Shown piece after piece: positions 1 through 7,971 of a DNA stretch of 64,000 nucleotides. The DNA comes from Desulfotalea sp. GTDB taxonomy: Bacteria > Desulfobacterota > Desulfobulbia > Desulfobulbales > Desulfocapsaceae. The stretch covers positions 1,115 through 65,114 of the forward strand of contig NVXR01000012.1 of the NCBI GenBank assembly GCA_002733995.1, given 5' to 3'. The notes under the pieces were generated by a model. That model was given only the letters and a program-made list of their open reading frames with translations. It was not told the DNA's origin and did no database searches. Positions within the stretch are counted from its first letter, which is position 1; the number at the start of each line of letters is the position of its first letter. Position numbers and translations under genes: made by a program.

Positions 1-2109
1 GATGGGAGTGTTGGGGCAGATAGCGGTACGGGTAGCGGAGCATCAGTTAGCCATGTTTACAAGCAGCCAGGTGTTTATAGTGCGAGATTAACGGTTGAGG
101 ACAATACCGGTGTTTTAAAAGAAGTGAGTGTAACGATAACAGTTTCAGAACCACCCCCCTCCGATCCTCCTGTTGCTGCGATGAGTGCGTCGGTCGTTTT
201 GGGAGAAGCACCGTTGTCCGTGAACTTTGATGCCGAGGGTTCGACTTCAGTTGTGCCTCCAATTTCTACATATAGCTGGGCCTTTGGTGATAACAGTACA
301 GGTGGCGGAGCATCCGTTGATCATGTTTATAATCAGGCCGGTGTCTATACTGCGACATTAACGGTTGAAGACAAAAATGGCGTTTCTGAAGAAGTAGATA
401 TAACAATAACAGTTGTAAAACCGCCCCCTTCCGATCCTCCAGTTGCTGCGATGAGTGCGTCGGTCGTCTCGGGAGAGGCACCGTTGTCCGTGAACTTTGA
501 TGCCGAGGGCTCGACTTCAGTTGTGCCTCCAATTTCTGCATATAGCTGGGACTTTGGTGATAACAATACAGGTGGCGGAGCATCCGTTGATCATGTTTAT
601 AACCAGGCCGGTGTCTATACCGCGGTGTTAACGGTTGAGGATAAAAACGGTGTTTCGAAGGAAGTCAATATAACAATAACAGTTGTCGCAGTACCACTTC
701 CCGATCCTCTGGTGGCAGGTCTTTCCGCATCTGTTTCTACTGGTCCTGTGGCGTTGAATGTGACCTTTAGTGGGTCTGGTTCAACTGGTGCTATTTCTGC
801 ATATAGTTGGGACTTTGGTGACAGTAGTAGTGGTTCAGGAGAATCTGTAAACCATGTATATGACACGGTTGGAAGCTATACTGTAATTCTTACGGTGGCA
901 GGCACCGCGGGTGAGACATCCCAAGAAAGTGTTGTGATAACAGCTGTTGCAGGGGTGAGTTACCCCTTTAGCTGGACAGCCAATGCAGAGCCTGTGGAAG
1001 GTTATAGGCTCTATTATAAAAAAGGTGGGTCAGCAGGTCCTCCTTTTGATGGCACCGATGCCAGCGAAGGTGTTTCTCCAATCGACCTAGGTAAGGTGAC
1101 GAGTTTCACCATTACTGGACTTGCAGATAACACCACCTATCATTTTGCGCTGGCCGCTTACAACGGAAGTGAGGAAAGCGATTTAACCGATGTCATTACT
1201 GTTTTCCCCGAACTGATGCCCCTTGCGGCAAACGTAATCGTCAACAGTCAGACGGGTCAAGCACCTCTAACTGTGAACTTTAATGGCTCAGGTTCCACCG
1301 GTTCCATCAGCTCGTATTCCTGGAATTTTGGTGATGGAAGTACGGCTACAGGTCCAGTGGTCAACCATAGTTATAGGTCAGTTGGCGAATACACGGCAAC
1401 CTTAAATGTTGTTGATGCTGGTGGTTCATCTAGGAAGGATTCAATAGATATTAATGTTACTGCAACCACTCGTATGGATGCAATGCCACCAACGGCCATT
1501 GCTGAAGTAGATAGTTCTGAAGGATTTGTTTCTTTTGTCGCTGTTTTCAAAGGTGGGCGTTCAACATGTGCTGCTAATAATACGATTGTTGCCTATGAGT
1601 GGGACTTTGGAGATGGAAGTGAAAAACGATATGGAGCTACTGTAGAGCACTTTTTCAGCCAGGTGGGGACTTATTTGGTTGTGCTCAAGGTTACTGATAG
1701 TAGTGGTAACTCGGCTGAGACAATAGTCTCTGTCCGCGCCAACGCTCCTGTTGGCGGTGACAATACTGCCCCAATGGCTGTATTTACACAAACAGCAACA
1801 GTGGGGGCCGTATCATTCAGTGTTGAGTTTAATGCTTCGAGGTCTAGTGATTCTGATGGAGATACGCTCCGTTATAGTTGGACCTTTGGAGATGGTGCTG
1901 TCGCTTCTGGTGTTGTCGTTGAACACACCTATGCAAATACAGGAGTTTTTTCTGTACGGCTTATTGTTGAGGATGGTAGAGGTGCTGACTCTGAAGTCAG
2001 TCAGGAAATCGTTGTATTGACAGTAAGTGAGTATGAAACATATTTACGAGGTGAGAAGGTTAAAAAAGTCATTAACATCATAAATACATTTTTGTTGCTC
2101 GATGATTGA
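1..2109 (+). CDS. PKD-repeat surface protein (3' part; start lies before the window)
   Basis: The reading frame is open from base 1, so the gene is truncated at its 5' end by the window; 702 residues are visible. It is a chain of PKD (polycystic kidney disease) beta-sandwich domains. One partial and six full copies can be seen, each marked by a YxWxFGD motif such as YSWDFGD or YEWDFGDGS and by HVY and YTATLTV segments. A fibronectin type III-like domain sits at about residues 318-400, between the third and fourth full copies. The two copies at 151-690 are near identical in DNA. Such proteins are exported and serve as adhesins or as spacers in surface enzymes. No PEP-CTERM, LPXTG or beta-barrel anchor is seen at the C-terminus, which ends in a short charged and hydrophobic tail. 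The catalytic or adhesive part, if any, lies upstream. The family is certain; the role is inferred. Confidence 0.9.
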   Translation, partial: DGSVGADSGTGSGASVSHVYKQPGVYSARLTVEDNTGVLKEVSVTITVSEPPPSDPPVAAMSASVVLGEAPLSVNFDAEGSTSVVPPISTYSWAFGDNSTGGGASVDHVYNQAGVYTATLTVEDKNGVSEEVDITITVVKPPPSDPPVAAMSASVVSGEAPLSVNFDAEGSTSVVPPISAYSWDFGDNNTGGGASVDHVYNQAGVYTAVLTVEDKNGVSKEVNITITVVAVPLPDPLVAGLSASVSTGPVALNVTFSGSGSTGAISAYSWDFGDSSSGSGESVNHVYDTVGSYTVILTVAGTAGETSQESVVITAVAGVSYPFSWTANAEPVEGYRLYYKKGGSAGPPFDGTDASEGVSPIDLGKVTSFTITGLADNTTYHFALAAYNGSEESDLTDVITVFPELMPLAANVIVNSQTGQAPLTVNFNGSGSTGSISSYSWNFGDGSTATGPVVNHSYRSVGEYTATLNVVDAGGSSRKDSIDINVTATTRMDAMPPTAIAEVDSSEGFVSFVAVFKGGRSTCAANNTIVAYEWDFGDGSEKRYGATVEHFFSQVGTYLVVLKVTDSSGNSAETIVSVRANAPVGGDNTAPMAVFTQTATVGAVSFSVEFNASRSSDSDGDTLRYSWTFGDGAVASGVVVEHTYANTGVFSVRLIVEDGRGADSEVSQEIVVLTVSEYETYLRGEKVKKVINIINTFLLLDD
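151..690 (+). repeat. Tandem 270-bp coding repeats (PKD units)
   Basis: Two direct repeats of exactly 270 bp (90 codons) occupy 151-420 and 421-690. They are nearly identical, including long shared runs around the YSW-FGD motif. A third, more diverged copy continues in the same register from about 691, and the segment before 151 resembles the end of another copy. The register keeps the reading frame, so copy-number change by recombination would lengthen or shorten the protein without breaking it. Confidence 0.88.
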
Positions 2110-2233
2110 AATGCTAACAGACTGTAGGTGAACCAGTTGTGGGTGGGCTACTCTAGGAGATAATAGTGCCGCTTTTACCTGGCTCTGCTTCTGAGCAAAG
2201 CTCCAGTTTGAGAGTTTTTAGGATGTTATCAAC

Positions 2234-3157
2234 TCAGAGTAGATGCAGGTCGTCGATGTAGAGGGTTCGTTTATTCTTCTGTTGTACGACAAAAATACCA
2301 AAGCATTGAATTTTATCTACGTTCATTGTTCGGTCTAGAGGTCCGTGGAGAATATCAACCATGGGAATGACTATTTCATTCCAGCCATGACTGAGGAGAG
2401 AACTCCCGTTAAAACGATTGGAGAAGCCCTGGGAATCACCACTGTGCAAATTATCATGGACTCTATAGTGTAGTTGAATAGCCTGGCCAGGATTAAAAAC
2501 ACTAAAAGCAAGGCCACTACGATTACTCCAATCCCTTGGGAAATGATGTAAAAATATGCCGCTATACTGTTCTGTGTTGAATTCAATTTTTCCAGAAGAG
2601 TTACCTCCTAGGTGTATCTGTGAATCAATGGTTAACCCTGCTCCCCCGTCCCATCGACTTAACTCCGTTATATGTTCAAACCCGGCTAGTAAGGGGAAGT
2701 CTGTGTGTGAATGGTATGTGTCAATGCTAATATTTAGTAGTGGAATCAGATTGAGACCAAGACAAAACAGAGCGATCACTCTAAGGAATACGCTTTGCAT
2801 CCTGTCGATATTTTGACCAATTAGCCAGAGTAAGATAATAACTCCACCTGATATATCTTTAGCCAGGTCCATCCAGGAAAAGAAACGATCCGGCAGGCCA
2901 AGCTGGATCAATTCTGTTGTAAAGGCAATACACACCAAAATAAGTAGAGTGGCGGTGATTCGAAAGAACTTTGAGCGTTGTTGGGAGCACCAGTAGTGAT
3001 CGAGTAGAAAAGCGAAAAGAGCAAAAAAGAAGAGATGGCCAAGGTTCCATAGTTCGGTCAAGAGGCGATGGGAGTAAAGATTGGGGCCGCCCAAAACAAA
3101 TAGAGGTGAGGTGGTAAGCAGGGCTAAAAAACAAAGTTTGTAGGGGGACTTAAACAT
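2234..3157 (-). CDS. VanZ-like membrane protein with C-terminal carbohydrate-binding-like domain
   Basis: This is a 307-residue protein. The N-terminal half (about 1-130) has four hydrophobic segments and the VanZ-family signature: a TELIQLGLPDRFFSW stretch, then an acidic residue and a glycine-rich last helix. The C-terminal half (about 140-307) is soluble, rich in aromatic residues and glycine, and ends in a YIDDLHLL strand. This resembles jelly-roll carbohydrate-binding modules seen after some VanZ domains. VanZ-like proteins are often found in exopolysaccharide loci, but their biochemical role is unsettled. The gene is convergent with the PKD gene and divergent from the EPS operon. The start ATG follows a weak GAGAT ribosome site. 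Confidence 0.75.
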   Translation of the reverse strand: MFKSPYKLCFLALLTTSPLFVLGGPNLYSHRLLTELWNLGHLFFFALFAFLLDHYWCSQQRSKFFRITATLLILVCIAFTTELIQLGLPDRFFSWMDLAKDISGGVIILLWLIGQNIDRMQSVFLRVIALFCLGLNLIPLLNISIDTYHSHTDFPLLAGFEHITELSRWDGGAGLTIDSQIHLGGNSSGKIEFNTEQYSGIFLHHFPRDWSNRSGLAFSVFNPGQAIQLHYRVHDNLHSGDSQGFSNRFNGSSLLSHGWNEIVIPMVDILHGPLDRTMNVDKIQCFGIFVVQQKNKRTLYIDDLHLL

Positions 3158-3873
3158 TGTAATCTCTATAAATGAAGTGATTTAACATCTTGGCGGCAAC
3201 GATCGCAGGCCCTGTTAGCATAAAATGAAAAGCCTGTATGCATACTTGTTTTGCAACTCAACTTTTAAGTTTTACCCGAACCCGTTGAGCAAATCACCAA
3301 TGAAAATACTGTGATGTACAACCGTAACGGCGGGAATGTTTCGTCGGTAACGACGGAGTCTATCTTTTTGTAACATCAGAAACAGTTTTGAGCACGACAG
3401 AGGTCACAATCTTCCCACCGAGGGTTTTATCTGGCAGGCCCCTAACCACAATTGCGTGGTTAGAAGCGCTTAGCCACTGGGGTATGGTTTCTGCAATTTC
3501 TGTAGGCTCAATTCTGTGGGGAGCGGATTAAGGCATATCGCTTTTCCGACTTTCAATGCAGCGTATGCTTATTTATCACTGTGTGGCGGTTGATTCACAT
3601 GATCCTAAGGCAATTAAAGCTGTGGGATGTTGCTACAGGAAGTTGCTACCTCGTCCGTGGCCCATCGGTGGCCGTGCAGAGAGAGTAAAGATTATGGGAC
3701 TTTTGCTGGTCGTTGGTCAGGTTGTGATGGCTCTTGTTTCAATCATGATTGATCGTTCCGTTGGCTTGTTGTTCTTTGCCTTCTGCTGTTTGGTTTATAG
3801 GGTGCTGGACTCCTGTAATTGTGTTTAAGTATTGAAATTTAATAGGTTTAGGAGAGGGAGTCTTGTATGTTGA
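3158..3873. other. Gene-poor stretch before the EPS operon promoter
   Basis: No convincing gene is seen. One 90-codon frame at 3556-3828 (+) has a hydrophobic C-terminal half but no ribosome site and no recognisable family. A perfect hairpin, 8-bp stem and 6-base loop, lies at 3442-3463; it has no T tract and its role is unknown. The stretch reads like decayed coding sequence plus upstream regulatory DNA. Confidence 0.5.
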
Positions 3874-3902
3874 TTGACAAAAATGATACTTGTTTTTATA
3901 CT
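3874..3902 (+). promoter_or_regulatory. Strong sigma70-type promoter of the EPS operon
   Basis: A perfect -35 TTGACA at 3874-3879 is followed after exactly 17 bases by TATACT (-10) at 3897-3902. Transcription would start near 3909 and run into a leader of about 350 bases before the deacetylase gene at 4258. It is the best sigma70 match I noticed in the window. Confidence 0.7.
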
Positions 3903-4019
3903 ATTCTCCTTAATTAAAAGCATTTGGTTGTGAGTGACGTTGCTGCTAGGCTTCGTTTCGTCCACACAGTCGTGGCTATTCGGTGGGAGTTTTGGCTTTT
4001 TACTAAAGGCTGAGTTGTG

Positions 4020-4047
4020 CAAGGCGGTTGTTGAAGCCTTGTTTTTT
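4020..4047 (+). terminator. Intrinsic terminator / possible attenuator in the EPS leader
   Basis: The stem CAAGGC (4020-4025) pairs with GCCTTG (4036-4041) and is followed at once by six T (4042-4047). It lies about 110 bases downstream of the predicted start and 210 bases before the first EPS gene, so it would either end a small RNA of about 140 bases or attenuate the operon. Its loop carries GTTGTTG (4027-4033), complementary to CAACAAC at 4061-4067, which can itself form a 6-bp hairpin with GTTGTT at 4076-4081. Mutually exclusive pairings are therefore possible. Confidence 0.6.
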
Positions 4048-4257
4048 CTGCTCCCTAGCGCAACAACGATTGCTTGTTGTTAGAGAATGTTTCCGCTGAG
4101 CATATCGAGAAGTTCATAGAAGGCGATACGGCTTTCATGTGTATGTCTGGGCGATCGCTAACATAGCTTGAGCCGGGGTGTTGAACTGTGAAGAAGATGC
4201 TGAGTAAAATGAGCATCCAGAGGACTCTGCAGTGGCAGGGTTTGCAAAGGTTGAGTT

Positions 4258-5079
4258 ATGAAGGTATGTAATTATTTGACCATTGATGTTGAAGATTATT
4301 TCCAGGTTTCAGCCTTTGGGGATATTATTTCCAGGGATGATTGGAATGCCTATCCTTCTCGTGTTGTCTCAAACACTCGAAAAATTCTAACATTCCTTGA
4401 CTCACACAACATAAAGGCGACTTTTTTCGTTCTAGGATGGACGGCTAAAAAGCACCCTGACCTGGTGAGTGAAATCTCCCTCAAAGGACATGAAATAGCA
4501 TGTCACAGTTATTATCACCAGCTGATTTACAATCTTACGCCCGATGAATTTCGAGAGGACACCCGACAGGCAAAAGATACTATAGAGCAAATAACTGGAA
4601 AAAAGGTATGTGGCTATCGGGCACCGAGCTATTCAATCACTAAAAAATCCCTATGGGCATTAGAGATTTTAGGCGAACTTGGTTTTGAATACGATTCAAG
4701 TGTTTTCCCTGTTTATCATGATAACTATGGTATTCCCGATGCCCCGCGATTTGAGTATAACTTGCCTAACCATGATATGAAAGAGTACCCCCTTTCCACG
4801 TCGCATATTATGGGATGTAAAATTCCTGTTGCCGGAGGCGGGTATTTTCGTCTCTTTCCTTATTGGTTTACCAAAATGGCTTTAAACAGAATTAATTCTA
4901 AAGAGAAGCGGCCATTTGTTTTTTATCTGCATCCTTGGGAGTTTGACCCCGGTCAGCCGAGAATGCAAAACGCCAAGCGGTTGTCTAAGTTCAGACATTA
5001 CAATAATCTGGATAAAACCGCGGAGCGATTTACAATGCTATTGAATGATTTTGATTTTTGCCCTATCGGACAAAAATAA
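4258..5079 (+). CDS. Polysaccharide deacetylase, exosortase/PEP-CTERM locus type
   Basis: This 273-residue protein is a carbohydrate esterase family 4 (NodB-fold) deacetylase. The N-terminus has the LTIDVEDYF motif containing the catalytic-base and metal aspartates. The metal histidines lie in the GHEIACHSYYHQ segment (about residues 78-89). The RAPSYS motif and the late FYLHPWEFDP motif complete the active site. A C-terminal extension after the barrel is typical of the XrtA/PEP-CTERM subfamily. It would remove N-acetyl groups from amino sugars of the exopolysaccharide during or after export. No signal peptide is visible, as is usual for this subfamily. It is the first gene after the promoter-terminator leader. 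Confidence 0.9.
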   Translation: MKVCNYLTIDVEDYFQVSAFGDIISRDDWNAYPSRVVSNTRKILTFLDSHNIKATFFVLGWTAKKHPDLVSEISLKGHEIACHSYYHQLIYNLTPDEFREDTRQAKDTIEQITGKKVCGYRAPSYSITKKSLWALEILGELGFEYDSSVFPVYHDNYGIPDAPRFEYNLPNHDMKEYPLSTSHIMGCKIPVAGGGYFRLFPYWFTKMALNRINSKEKRPFVFYLHPWEFDPGQPRMQNAKRLSKFRHYNNLDKTAERFTMLLNDFDFCPIGQK

Positions 5080-5204
5080 TATGGGTAGATCCACATTAAA
5101 TAATAAGATCACTACCATCTTCAGCCCATGCGCGGCCCATGGATTATTGGCTACAGGGCAACATTGTTCTGGTTGAATTGGTGGAAGATAGAGGCGAGTA
5201 TTCT

Positions 5205-5882
5205 ATGAGAAAAAAGGTGCATTGGGGTAGAGTACTGACCATTTTTATTGTGTTTGGTCTTACCTGGTATACCCTGCAGTTTACTTCTACCGTTTCACCG
5301 GTGCCGATTACCAAATCGCTATCCTCGTTTCCCCAGATTATTGGCAATTACAAATTGAGCAGCTCTTTTCAGTCTTCTGCAGGAGTGCTTGAATTGCTGG
5401 GGGTGGACGATTATATCCAATATAACTATGTCTCAGATGCAGGAGATAGCATCAACCTCTATGTTGGGTATTACCGCGCTGTTGGTGTCGAGGGCAGCTA
5501 CCATTCACCCAAAAACTGTATTCCTGGTGGTGGTTGGGGCATTGATGACGTTAAGAATGTTAGACTTAACCAAGGTATAGAAGGCAATACAAAATCAACA
5601 GTTTCGGAGATGCTTATCCGCCATGGTGCAGAATACCAGGTTGTTCTCTATTGGTTTCAGAATCGAGGCCGCATTATCGCTTCCGAATATTGGGAGAAAG
5701 TCTATCTCGTTCTGGATGCCTTAGTTAAAGGCCGTCGGGACGGTGCGTTTGTGCGTATTATTTCCCCTGCCCCTAACTCGCAGATTGCTGAAACAGAAGC
5801 GAGGGTCACGGCTTTTGCTGAAAAGGTGATGCCACTGTTGGAAAATTACCTGCCGGGGGTGCATCGTGACAACAAACGATAG
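5205..5882 (+). CDS. epsI: Exosortase-associated protein EpsI
   Basis: The 225-residue protein has an N-terminal membrane anchor (about residues 8-27) and a periplasmic domain. The EpsI signature is present: a YVGYYRAVGVEGSYHSPKNC segment with invariant His and Cys, then PGGGW. EpsI proteins accompany exosortases in exopolysaccharide loci and are thought to act in the periplasm on polymer processing or protein sorting; the reaction is unknown. I chose the ATG at 5205, which has a GAGGCG ribosome site; an in-frame ATG at 5139 would add 22 residues but lacks one. The end overlaps the exosortase start by 17 bases, which suggests translational coupling. Confidence 0.87.
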   Translation: MRKKVHWGRVLTIFIVFGLTWYTLQFTSTVSPVPITKSLSSFPQIIGNYKLSSSFQSSAGVLELLGVDDYIQYNYVSDAGDSINLYVGYYRAVGVEGSYHSPKNCIPGGGWGIDDVKNVRLNQGIEGNTKSTVSEMLIRHGAEYQVVLYWFQNRGRIIASEYWEKVYLVLDALVKGRRDGAFVRIISPAPNSQIAETEARVTAFAEKVMPLLENYLPGVHRDNKR

Positions 5883-6711
5883 TAGATGGGGGCGTGGCGT
5901 GCTTGCAGCATTGCTGTTTGTAAGCGTGGCACTCCTGGTACTTTATATCCCTTTCCTGCAATCCCTGGTGGCGGATTGGGATACCAATGAGAATTACTCC
6001 CATGGTTACTTTATTCCGTTCATTTTTGCCTACATGATCTACTCTATCAAGGATACATTGGTAAAAAAACAGATTCAGCCAGTGAATAGTGGTTTAATTA
6101 TCATTGTCTTTGGCCTTGTAGTTCTCATTGTTGGTAAGATTGGTGCCGAGTTTTTTCTCCAGCGCTTTTCTCTGATCATCGTTTTGCTCGGGATTGTGTT
6201 GTTTCTACTGGGGTGGGAATATCTTAAAGCCCTGAGTATACCGATTCTCTATCTTATTTTTATGATTCCCTTACCAGCAATCATCTGGAATAAAATAGCC
6301 TTTCCTCTGCAACTATTCGGTTCCTTACTCACGGAACATATTATCCGTTTTTTTGGGATACCAGTCTTCAGGCAAGGTAATATCCTCCATTTGTCCGAAA
6401 CAACGCTGGAGGTGGTTGCAGCCTGTTCTGGATTACGCTCGCTCGTCACCATGTTTGCGCTGAGCAGTCTGCTTATCTGGATGTCAAGGTTGTCTACATT
6501 GGGGAAGTGGCTCCTCTTTTTTGCTGCGGCACCCACTGCTATTTGCGCGAATATCATTCGACTGACCGTTACTGCAATCCTGGCCTCGCATTATGGCTCT
6601 GAGGTGGCCCAGGGTTTCTTACATGATTTCTCCGGGGTTTTCACTTTTATTATTGGGCTATCAATGTTGTTGCTTGTTGCTAAAACTATTGAACGGAAAT
6701 TCGCAGCTTAA
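5866..6711 (+). CDS. Exosortase (XrtA-like transpeptidase)
   Basis: This 281-residue, polytopic inner-membrane protein has about eight hydrophobic helices. The exosortase active site is complete: Cys187 in VVAACSGLRS, Arg232 in NIIRLT, and His253 in LHDFSG. The early YSHGY motif (residues 44-48) is also typical. Exosortases recognise C-terminal PEP-CTERM tails, cleave them and attach or release the protein at the envelope, much like archaeosortases. The start is GTG at 5866, inside the end of epsI and preceded by a GGGGGT ribosome site. Neighbouring genes match the XrtA-type gene set, but the exact exosortase subtype cannot be fixed by eye. A possible substrate is encoded at 31300-32004. Confidence 0.92.
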   Translation: MTTNDSRWGRGVLAALLFVSVALLVLYIPFLQSLVADWDTNENYSHGYFIPFIFAYMIYSIKDTLVKKQIQPVNSGLIIIVFGLVVLIVGKIGAEFFLQRFSLIIVLLGIVLFLLGWEYLKALSIPILYLIFMIPLPAIIWNKIAFPLQLFGSLLTEHIIRFFGIPVFRQGNILHLSETTLEVVAACSGLRSLVTMFALSSLLIWMSRLSTLGKWLLFFAAAPTAICANIIRLTVTAILASHYGSEVAQGFLHDFSGVFTFIIGLSMLLLVAKTIERKFAA

Positions 6712-6726
6712 TTCTGCCAAAATGAA

Positions 6727-7773
6727 ATGAAAGTACGATTAGCCACACTAAAAGATAAAAAATCATGGGACGATTATGTAGATAATTGTCCAGATGCCAC
6801 CCCTTATTGTCGCTATGCGTGGAAAGAGGCGGTGGAGCAGGCCTGTAGTCACAAAAGTTGCTATTTGCTCGCCGAGGAAGAGGGTGTGATACAAGGAATC
6901 TTGCCCTTGTTTGATTTTCGAATCCCTTTTCGTGGTAGTTCTTTTGTCTCCCTGCCTTTTTGTGATGTCGGTGATGTTTTTGCTGACAATGATGATATAA
7001 AAAAGGCCTTGCTGGCTGAAGCCATATCCTTGGCAAAACAATCTAACGCAAAAGAAGTGGAGCTGCGTAGTTGTCAGGGCGATCTGCTAGAGACTAGTAC
7101 TGATAATTGGCACGTAAACGTAGAGACTGGAAAGGTTCGCATGCTTCTGAATCTGCCCGCTTCCTCCGATGAGCTTTGGAGTGGATTCAAATCAAAACTA
7201 CGAAGTCAGGTGCGAAAGGCAGAAAAGAATGGACTGACTTTTCGTTGGGGAGGCCTAGGGCATCTCGATGATTTCTATCATGTTTTCAGTCGTAACATGC
7301 ATGCACTCGGCTCCCCGGTGCACAGCAAGGAATGGATCGAGGAAATTCTTGTTAATTATGGAGAAAATGCTCGAATGGGGTTGGTTTATAAAAATGATCT
7401 CCCCGTTGGGTGCGGTATTATTCTCTTTACAAAAAACATAGTAAGTATCCCTTGGGCCTCTACCTTGCGGGAGTTTAATAGCTTGGGCCCGAATATGTTG
7501 ATATGCTGGAACCTGCTAAAGTATGCGGCGGATAACGACAAACAGGTGTTTGATTTTGGTCGTTCCACTCTTGATGAAGGGACATACCGATTTAAAAAAC
7601 AATGGGGTGCTAAACCTAAGCAGCTTTACTGGTATCGTCTTCGTGAAACTCAAGTTGAGGAAGGAACTTCTTCGGGTGTTTCTAGAAAAATGTTGGAAAA
7701 AATTTGGCAAAAGATGCCTTTAGCGATGGCTACTTTTATTGGTTCAAGAGTTAGGAAATATATTAGTTTGTGA
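6727..7773 (+). CDS. FemAB-like GNAT-fold protein, PEP-CTERM system associated
   Basis: The 348-residue cytosolic protein has the double GNAT fold of the FemAB family. The N-terminal half carries a substrate-like domain with a YCRYAWKEAVEQ segment. The C-terminal half has the FKSKLRSQVRKAEKNG stretch and a DFGRSTLDEGTYRFKKQWG motif typical of the PEP-CTERM-associated branch. Classical FemAB proteins transfer amino acids from tRNA to peptidoglycan stems. Here the acceptor is unknown; transfer of an aminoacyl or acyl group to a sugar of the exopolysaccharide is plausible. It follows the exosortase by 15 bases and is in the same operon. Confidence 0.85.
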   Translation: MKVRLATLKDKKSWDDYVDNCPDATPYCRYAWKEAVEQACSHKSCYLLAEEEGVIQGILPLFDFRIPFRGSSFVSLPFCDVGDVFADNDDIKKALLAEAISLAKQSNAKEVELRSCQGDLLETSTDNWHVNVETGKVRMLLNLPASSDELWSGFKSKLRSQVRKAEKNGLTFRWGGLGHLDDFYHVFSRNMHALGSPVHSKEWIEEILVNYGENARMGLVYKNDLPVGCGIILFTKNIVSIPWASTLREFNSLGPNMLICWNLLKYAADNDKQVFDFGRSTLDEGTYRFKKQWGAKPKQLYWYRLRETQVEEGTSSGVSRKMLEKIWQKMPLAMATFIGSRVRKYISL

Positions 7774-7971
7774 TGGTAAGTTGAATAATGTCATAAATGA
7801 GGAATCACCAACCATGACGGTGCTCGTGCAGTCTTGGACGACGGTCTTAAGAGTGCCGACTATGCAACGAGCCGTAGTGAAGATGTTGCACTGTTGAGGC
7901 GTTGGTTGTTTTTTCGTAGAAATGAAATTCGTACATTACCGCTTATACTCATGGAGGGTTCATAGCCCGAC

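Noticed and set aside
3556..3828. 90-codon open frame with hydrophobic C-terminal half
   Set aside because: No ribosome site, no recognisable family and a composition unlike the real neighbours; probably chance or decayed sequence.
4234..4250. TGGCAG...TTTGCA resembling a sigma54 promoter just before the deacetylase gene
   Set aside because: The GG-to-GC spacing is about two bases too short, and it lies too close to the start codon.
7774..7971. Short coding frame before the double-headed glycosyltransferase
   Set aside because: Only about 27 codons with no ribosome site; more likely an untranslated spacer.
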